From Agelas oroides (taxonomy: Eukaryota; Porifera; Demospongiae; Agelasida; Agelasidae), in the NCBI GenBank assembly GCA_949130485.1, contig OX422183.1:19437934-19501933 (forward strand): a stretch of DNA of 64,000 nt. Reading direction: 5' to 3'. A program made the translations under genes and the position numbers. Numbering within the stretch: position 1 is the stretch's first letter; each line of letters begins with the position of its first letter. Below the pieces are notes generated by a model, which searched no databases, was not told where the DNA came from, and saw only the letters and a list, made by a program, of their open reading frames with translations. Below are positions 52,501-61,500 of this stretch, piece by piece.

Positions 52501-55500
52501 GCAATATTTTGGCAAATCTTTATACACTTTGATGTTGCCCATTTATACATCCAACAACTTGACAGCGATATTTGTGATCCAGGGTCATCCAACCTTAATT
52601 AACATAATGAGCTACTACTTCAAGTGTATAAGTTCTATCATGAAATGCTATTTGGTAGACAAACTCAGAACAGTTAAGGCAGCCTTAACTATACAAATCA
52701 TACACCCATCAACTTTTCAAATAGTAAATGTAACTGTAAATATCTCATGAACCCATGGCAGTATGAACATGGGGTTTGCAACAATGACAACAATGATGCT
52801 CCCCAATTCTGTAAATGAAAACAATTTGTTGTCATGGCAACTAATTAACAGCAGCCGCACTCATGTAAACAAACCGTTTGTAGCAATAAATACAGCAAAA
52901 TGCGGAACTGAAGACGTAGCCTGAGAGCTAAGCCACTGTAGCCTCTATTACTACTGGTCATGGTCTAACAGAAACACAGTGGCATGAAACAGCAATCCTT
53001 TCTACAGCTGCTATATAATTGAAAAGAGGCGAAAATTTGGGGCATTTTTGGGTAGCCCTTACCATTTAAACATTAAGGCTTTCACAGCACAGCATTAACA
53101 GCACAAATGCCACTTGGTTATGACAACTTCAACTCCTCCTGTACACAGAAAAGCCATCAGATCTTGGTCCCAAGGCTGGCGAGTGTTCCGCATAAACCAC
53201 CAAAGACGATCGGTCATCGTCACTCGAAATGACTTGAGCTTTACTTCTGTCTTCTGCACGCAGCTCTCGGTCTCAGTGATATCCCTTCTGAAGACTGAAG
53301 TTCAGACATTCCTACTTCACAATCAGCGCTAAAACAAAGCTATACAGAAAAGACTAACGGTCAGAACAACAATGACAAAGCTAAGAGCTTACACTCGGCA
53401 GCCATTCAATTTCCGTAAACTATTGCAATATCCTCGCGTACTTCCTTGTTAAATTGAAGGCCGCCTTAATCGTTCTGAGAACCCTTTGAAATGGCACAAC
53501 CAAATACATGAACAGCAACTCTCTCAACTGCAGCTGGGAATGAAATTCAAATCGGTGGGAATTAATCTACTGTAAGAGTAGAGTCATGCACAAATATCCA
53601 AATATTTCTCATCATTATCACATACCTCATTATTATCTTTGATGTTTATATTAACTCCTTTTCCAACAAGGCATTCCACTATATCTTGACTGCCTGCCTC
53701 AGCTGCCACATGCAGGGGAGTCATCTGATGGAGTAAAAGCAACTACAAAAGTTAGCCAGAAGGTAATTAAAATCTAAGCAGGTTAGTAAATCCACAGAAA
53801 TGGGAAAAATTCCAATTTTCATGATGGTAGGGTTGAAGTTGTTTAGATAAATTTCCTCAATTTTAAGGCTGGCAATCTCTTCTTTCAAACAGAAGAAAAT
53901 AACTGAGTTCCAGACCATTCAGTGTGTAACAGACCAATTTAACAGAATTATCAAAAAATTAGTGCACCTTTCTCAGATGCCTGGGAATGAGTACTGCATA
54001 GCTTGCTCAGACCTTTTGTGAGTGACTAAACACACTCAGCCCTTCAAGCTAAACCTGCTTTTGCAAAATTGGTTGGGTTTCAAAGTCAGCTTGCCATAAA
54101 AAGCAGCTACATACATACATGTAACTTGGACTACCTGTTTGGTTCCTCTCGCTTAATTAGAGGGCCCATATAACTCAATCATGTACCTTATTTGATAGAG
54201 GCCTCAATTTTTGATGTGGTGGCATTTTGGTTTGACTTTAACTTTATAGATGGAGGTACTATAAATGCTACTAAAAACATTTCTTTTTTTTTTTCGCTTA
54301 GACGCGCTTTTCTTAATCAGACCAGCCAAACTTTGGGCAACTGTCACATGGACATACACATAGATACAGATCCTGTTTGTACAGGGTCGCATGGGGTAAC
54401 AAGGCATTTCAATGTGCATTCATACGTAGTTTTCTTTAGCTGCAGTGTGCAGGAGAGTTTGCAGGAGTTGTTCTCAAATGTTAGGATAGAGGTTGTACTA
54501 ATAGCCAATGTTATTCTTCCACAGTAGAAAACAATTACGATTTTTTGAACCATTAACCACATCGGCAATTGGAATATGTGAACGTAAGATGGACTAGTAT
54601 GGCCTATGTCAGCTATGTGGCATCCCAGGCTATCATGTACATCTACAGGAATATTTAGTAGATTGTTAATTGCAAAAATTATTTTGCCTTGCCAGAAAGG
54701 GAGGCAACATTCACCAACGTACGTATACGTCCCTTGTGAAGTGAAACTACACACTCCTTACCTTTTTCACAATTTCGTTAGATGATACTTGTAACAGGTA
54801 GGCATTGGACATCTGCTCATGGTAGCACAAAATCAGTGCTCGATAAGTACGTAACTTAGCCTAGCAGAGAATGCAGTAACTGGTTGGAGCAATGTGTCAG
54901 TGTTCAGGCATGGTTCAGTGTGTGGATTTTTGCAGTGAAAATTGTGAAAGTTTTCTCCCGCGAAAGGAACGCACAGTGTGATATTGTGTGTAAGGTACTT
55001 TAACTCTTTACCGACCAATGACGCCGTAAGGCGTCATGAGATTAATGTTCCCGTATGACCAATGACGCCGAACGGCGTCATGAGTACTTACCTGCCTTTA
55101 GGTGTTTCCCCCGGAAGATAGCGGTTTAGTACGCACAGTACACGCGTCTAACAGTATTCATTACACCCACCGGAAGCTAATCGTGCTCATTTTAATTGAA
55201 ACTAGTACTTTGATGAGGCGGAAGTTGAACGTAGCGTAGCGTGTCGTGCTACCGCAATCGACCGGGCCGTGTTTGTCGCGACCGATCTCGAGAAGTATAC
55301 AAGCTACGAAGATGCAATAAATAGCAATGTATAGCTAAATGAAAGCTCTAACTTCGCTACAGATTTCAAAGGAAGCAGAACTGTAACATCCAAGTTACAG
55401 GCACCGGAACAGACCGAAGGTAGCAACTTCCGGTATAAAAGTTCGGGTTTATCTCCAAGCTTGTTCTTTAGTGGTAAGCTTCAGAACTACAGCGAAGCTA

Positions 55501-58500
55501 GGCAAAGCCTACGGCTCTCCAATGTTTTTGACCAGAAGTCTGTAGCTTGTTTGCAACTGGAGATATAACACGGAGTATACAACATGTCGTCTAGGCTGCT
55601 TCCGGAATTCCTTTGTGGTCATTAACGTAATATTGCAATAATTTGCTACGGTCGGTAAAGAGTTAATGGACTAGTATTGTGCCAGTACATGCATGCAAAT
55701 ATTTATAATGTGAGTACTACTAGAATTTTGCCCGGCAATCATGTATTTTAGAGTTGAATACTACATACACACAAGAACAGTGAACACATGCTTTTTCTCA
55801 TAAATAATGCTAACATAAACTCAAATCAGCAGTACTAATCTAGTACAGTCTCATATATACTTACTCCAGTATTATCTTTGATGCTGATATCAGCGACGTT
55901 GCCAACAAGGTATTCCACTACATTCTCAAACTTTTTACTGGCTGCAATATGCAGGGGAGTTCGCTGATAGAGAGAGAAAGTAGTTGCTGTAATGCAATTC
56001 AAATATATGCATGTTACCAGGTAGGTTATGTTATGACAGACTGGTGTAAAAGTGAAAGCACTTCAACTCCACTATCAGATTCACATAATTATGTGGATCT
56101 GATGGTGGATTTGAAGTACTTAGTGGTAAACAAACTCTTTCATAAAGCAGAATAAATAAACGAAGGATGCAGCACTCTCTTTTGAGTGTCTACTGAAATC
56201 AGCAGTACTAATCTACTGCAATCAGTCATATATCCACATGTGTCCATCATTATCTCATACCCAGGGTTTCACATCATAGATAGGATAGTGCATATGTAAT
56301 TTCAAGACTGAGTACATGCATGGGAAAAAATACCAAAAGTAGCACAACACAAGCTTGGCGCAAGAGTTCACTAATTAAAATTGTGCAAAATACTTTCACC
56401 CCAAATGTTTTTTCCTAGATGAAACTTACCCCATTGTTATCTTTGACTTTGGTATCAGCATTTTGGTCAACAAGGTGTTTCACTACATATATGTGGCCTT
56501 CTTCAGCTGCAACATGCAGGGCAGTCATCTTCCGGAGAGAAAGAAACTATAAAGTTGGCTAATAGAGGGCATTACAGATCTTTGGACATCATGTATATTC
56601 AGATACCCTTACGGCAAGTTTAAGCACTGAAAATTGTAGCGAAGGCTTAATTAATTTTGGTTTTAGAGGACAATGGTCGGAGAACGATGGTCAGGCACCA
56701 TTTCCTGTAGAATTGTTGTACATATTACATACATTGTTGCTTCATTAACTTACCCCATTAACATCTTTCGAGTTGATACATCCTTTGCTAACAAAGAATG
56801 CCACTCTGTCCACATCATTTTGACTAGCAGCAGAATGTATAGTCTGAAAGAAACAAAAATTCAATATGAAAACCACTGTTATCCAAAGTAATTGATGGAC
56901 TTTGGTATAAATTGGGAACTGATTGGGGCGAGCCTGAGCGAGCCCCACACTAGCGTGACTGCATTGCAAGACGTGTGTGCACGTCTGTTGGTTTGCTTGC
57001 AGCCATATACCATAAATTGTAAATGCGCATTGGGTTCAGATCGCTTTAGGTAAGGGCCGTGCATAAACAGCACTCATAAACGCCAGACATTCAGCTCATG
57101 ATTCAGCGTAAAGCTTAGTCTATTCACGTGTAGCCACAGTAGCTGCCTTGGCTAGAGAAATGTCACACTAGCGGCTAGGGACAGGAATAAAACCCATTAG
57201 TGAACTTTGACCTTTTACGCCGCGGTTCCAAACCAATGAGAAAACCTTGTTCCATGCAGACCCAGGTGAGGCCGGTGTCTGACTTAGTCTCAGTGGCCAC
57301 ACCCCGTTCCGCAAGAGAGGGAAGGGGTCTGGTAACTTTTGCTTAGTCTCGTGCCCCGCCCGCGCGCGCCTCCCGGCAAGAACAGGAATTTCATTTACTC
57401 GCATTGCACAAGCGCTGTGGCCGCATAATTAACTCGAGAAGACTGACGAAGCAGCTGCTTGTGGTTTCACAGTTGATTTACACCTTGTAATTTCCTATTG
57501 AAGTTGTGATAACAGCACTCATGTGACAGAATACTGCGCTGTGATTGGTCCCGCACTCCACAGTGCGAGGCAACAAACTGCTGTAAAAGAAGTAACCCTA
57601 ACCCTTCCCTCTCTTGCGGAACAGGGTGTGGCCACGCGAGACTATGTCTGACTATGGTGCCACATGGCATTTTCCAAGCGAGGAAGATTGATAATATTGA
57701 GGTGAGCATTCAAGCTACGTAGATCTAGGGTACATAGATGACACTAGCTATAGACTAGCAATTTCATGAAAGTAACTGTCTTTTTATTGAAAATATAGAA
57801 AGTTCATTTTTAACAGTAAGGGGGCAGTTTCGAGGGGTCCGTAACGAAAGAAGTCTCAAAACTGAAATCCAGAAATCCACTGTGAAATCCAGAAATCCAA
57901 TCTGAAATTGGAATCCACTCTGAAATCCGGAAATCCACTCTAAAATCCGGAAATCAAATTCAGGATCCTATTAAAATTCTCCGCAAATATCCGTATACTT
58001 TACATTAATTACATCACCAGATTTACACAGACGTGCACGCGTGCACCGATTTTCTATGACATAATAGTAAACATCACCACAACGAATGACCTTTGTACCC
58101 GGCCGATCTTCGGTTGGGTACAAAGGTCATTCTTCTGAGGTAATGTATTATGCATGACAATGATGTTAACAAACACACAGTACGTGTATGTACAATCAAT
58201 GAACATACAGTAAGCGTATGTATATGTATGACAATCAACGAACACACAACCTATGCGCTGCGTAGCGGTGAAGTGCCTGTGACATTGTATTCTGTTAGCA
58301 TCTAGGCTGAGAGGTGGTTCATTGATTGTTCATGAGTATATTTTAGCTGTATCTTCAGAATAATTAGAGGTTCAAACGAAATCCAGAATTCTGCTTTGAA
58401 ATCCAGAAATCCACTTGAAATCCAGAAATCCACTTGGAAATCCAGAAATCCATTCTGAAATCCGAAATCCATGTGAAATCCAGTGGATTTCGAAATCTCG

Positions 58501-61500
58501 TACACCGAGACGCGCCGTTTGTACAATTATAGATGCAGCAGAATTTGTTTGGTATACTTTGCCTGACACTTGTAATGCTTTTTATCTTTCATTTCAGGAC
58601 TTTGTGCAGCTGTGTTGGAGCTGCAGAGGGATATCATTCACACTAAAGTACAAGACTCTATAATGTGCTCAGCAGGCAGAACGTCCTTTGCTTGTGTAAC
58701 CTATGTCAACTTCATTCACAGCTCCTTGTCCTAAACTCAGTGTTGCTACATTGAGCCTTGATAATACTTCTTAGTAATGGAGTTACAGGCTGCATGTACA
58801 GAATAGGGTGGGAGAAAATCGCTGTGGGAGCTATTAGAACAGTGGCACGAGAAGCAGTTTGTGGGGAGATTGGAAAACATTGACCATCTTTCAAAGGTGT
58901 TCTATGTACGCTGATCTGATGAAAAAGAAGAAGTGAGGAGATGCATGGAAGGAGATTCTGGAAGCTGGTTAAGAGAGATTGATGCACCAGCCATTTCTTC
59001 AGTCAACGATTGCACAGGCAGTCATTATTAAAGTAACTTCGAAACCAGTCGCATTGCACAGACTGGAAACGAGAAAAGTAGCTCAACGCTGTGCGTGCGT
59101 TCAGATGCACAATTATGCACTCGAGGTCAAAGTTCACTAATGGGTTTTATTCCTGTCTCTAGCCACTAGTAATGTCACTGCATGTGTGTAGTCTTGTGCC
59201 CAGTCTACTTTTGCGACGGGCGCGAAAAGGGCGGTCTGGGAGCGGGACTACCTTTGGTGGAGGACTTAGCTAGCTATTATGCATTATCAAGTTTGGCTTA
59301 TAACCGCAAAAAGACAGTGACAATCCTGCTGTGTGCTATGACAAAATAGAACATCAGCTGTGTGCTGTTTGCTAAGGCTCACCCCACGATGATGAATCAT
59401 CTGACTAGTTTATAAAAGTATCTGGCTAGTCAAAATTTTGTAACTCAATTGGCAAGCTAAACTTGTAAGTTGCATGCTAGGTGAGTCATGAGAGGCAATT
59501 TTGACTGCCAGACAGCATCAGCTTCGTCAAAAACCATGTGGACTCATTGGGACTCTGCTCATAGAGCTATATTCCTGTGGCTTTTATCCACGATTCCTGC
59601 CTTCAAAATTAAATGGTCTTCATGCGACTGACATCTCTATATAAAGTGTAAGTTGTGGAGCCTCTAAACGTACTTGCCCAGCATAGGCAGATATATATGA
59701 TCACGCTGTGTTGAGCGTACATGTAAATGCAAACTATACACAATTATTATATAAATTTGTACTGTGACTACGTAGGCTCAGTGTTATGGCACAACACCTG
59801 TTTGTATACATGTAAATATAATATACAGTTTACTAAATTTACTAAATTTATAGAAAACACCATCCTTGGGCACTAAAATTTACATGTACACAACCAAAAG
59901 TACTGATAAATACATTGTACCGTATAATTTCTACGTACAAAAAAATTAATAAATAATTTCACTTATAGCTGCACGATTTGATTAGATCCCAAAAATTACC
60001 AATTATTCCGAGAAACGGGGAGTGTACGAGTATTTGTACGAAGTGAATAGAAGAAAAACTGGTGGAAGTTCTCGACACTAAGGAAACCTATCAGCAGGTA
60101 CTTTTCTAACTTCGGTCATGTGTAACAACTAGTAACAAGTACCTTTGGCTTCGATCTACGACTACATGCTGTGTACTGGAAAATATCACAAGTCTGTTGG
60201 CAAGTATTAGCACAAGAGCCACAGGCACAAGTGCCAATACAGCAAACAGATGAGTGGTATTTCCAATACACAATATACCGTAGAATTTCTAATAATTCTG
60301 ACACCCTATTAATTCATACACCCCCCTTTTCCGTGAAAAAAAATGGTAATTTACGTACACTAATTTATTTGTACACATATTATTATTTTTTACATAGGAA
60401 GCATGTTTGAGCACAAGCATTCTGAGTTGACGCGAATATGATGAGAGTGTTTCTAACATCCACAAGTGCGAATAAACACGTTCTTTTGGCTCTTGGTTCT
60501 GATCATACGGGCAGGGACGATGTTGAAATAAGCCAGGTAGGGGTCACTCAGAACAGTTAAGGCAGCCTTAACTATACAAATCATGCACCCATCAACTTTT
60601 TATGTAGTAAATTTAACTGTAAATATCTCATGAACCCATGGCAGTATGAACATGGGGTTTGTAACAACGACAACAATGATGCTCCCAGATTCTGTAAATG
60701 AAAACAATTTGTTGTCATGGCAAACTAATTAACAGTAGCGGCGCTCATGTAAACAAACCGTTTGTAGCAATAAATACAGTAAAATGCGGAACTGAAGACT
60801 TAGCCTGAGAGCTAAGCAACTGTAGCCACTATTACTACTGGTCATGGTCTAACAGAAACACAGTGGCATGAAACAGCAATCCTTTTTACGGCTGCGAATA
60901 TTGGGGCATATTCGGGTAGCCCTTACCATTTAAACATTAAGGCTTTCGCAGCACAGCATTAACAGCACAAATGCCACTTGGTTATGACAACTTCAACTCC
61001 TCCTGTACACAGAAAAGCCATCAGATCTTGTTCCCAAGGCTGGCGAGTGTTCCACATAAACCGCCAAAGACGATCGGTCATCGTCGCTCGAAATGACTTG
61101 AGCTTTACTTCTGTCTTCTGCTCGCAGAAACATGCAGCTCTCGGTCTCAGTGATATCCCTTCTGAAGTTTGGACATTCCTACTTCACAATCAGCGCTAAA
61201 ACAAAGCTATAAAGAAAAGACTAACGGTCAGAACAACGATGACAAAGCTAAGAGGCCTACACCGGCAGCCATTCAATTTCCGTAAACTATTGAAATATCC
61301 TCGCGTACTTCCGTGTTACGAATAATACATTTAAGGCCGCCTTAATCGTTCTGAGCAGTCTGTATGCTCCCACAGGTTTATTTGTGTGAAGGCTCACGAG
61401 ACTAATGTTCAGCGAATGCTGTACAGCATGCTGTAAGTTCATTCTTCGATGTCGGCTAAGAGACTATGCATCAACTTTGTAGACATGGCCCAGGGAGACG

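Larger units (their letters stand above)
57167..59170. mobile_element. 2.0-kb non-autonomous DNA transposon with 8-bp target duplication
   Basis: Ends of about 48 bases are inverted copies, starting ACTAGCGGCTAGGGACAGGA on the left and (complement of right) ACTAGTGGCTAGAGACAGGA. AATGTCAC flanks both sides (57159-57166 and 59171-59178). The interior holds a second inverted pair (about 57275-57325 and 57600-57650, around GGCCACACCC), TCCAGAAATCCACT arrays and a hairpin. No transposase found. An 8-bp duplication fits hAT-type elements among others. Confidence 0.78.
56925..59400. repeat. GGGGCGAGC-family repeat split by a younger transposon
   Basis: The left part (56925-57166) starts GGGGCGAGCCTGAGCGAGCC and carries GGTAAGGGCCGTGCATAAAC and AAGCTTAGTCTATTCACGTG. 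The right part (59171-59400) ends with GCTAAGGCTCACCCCACGAT. The same order of words, uninterrupted, is at about 945-1150. The 57167-59170 element was inserted into it. Confidence 0.55.
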
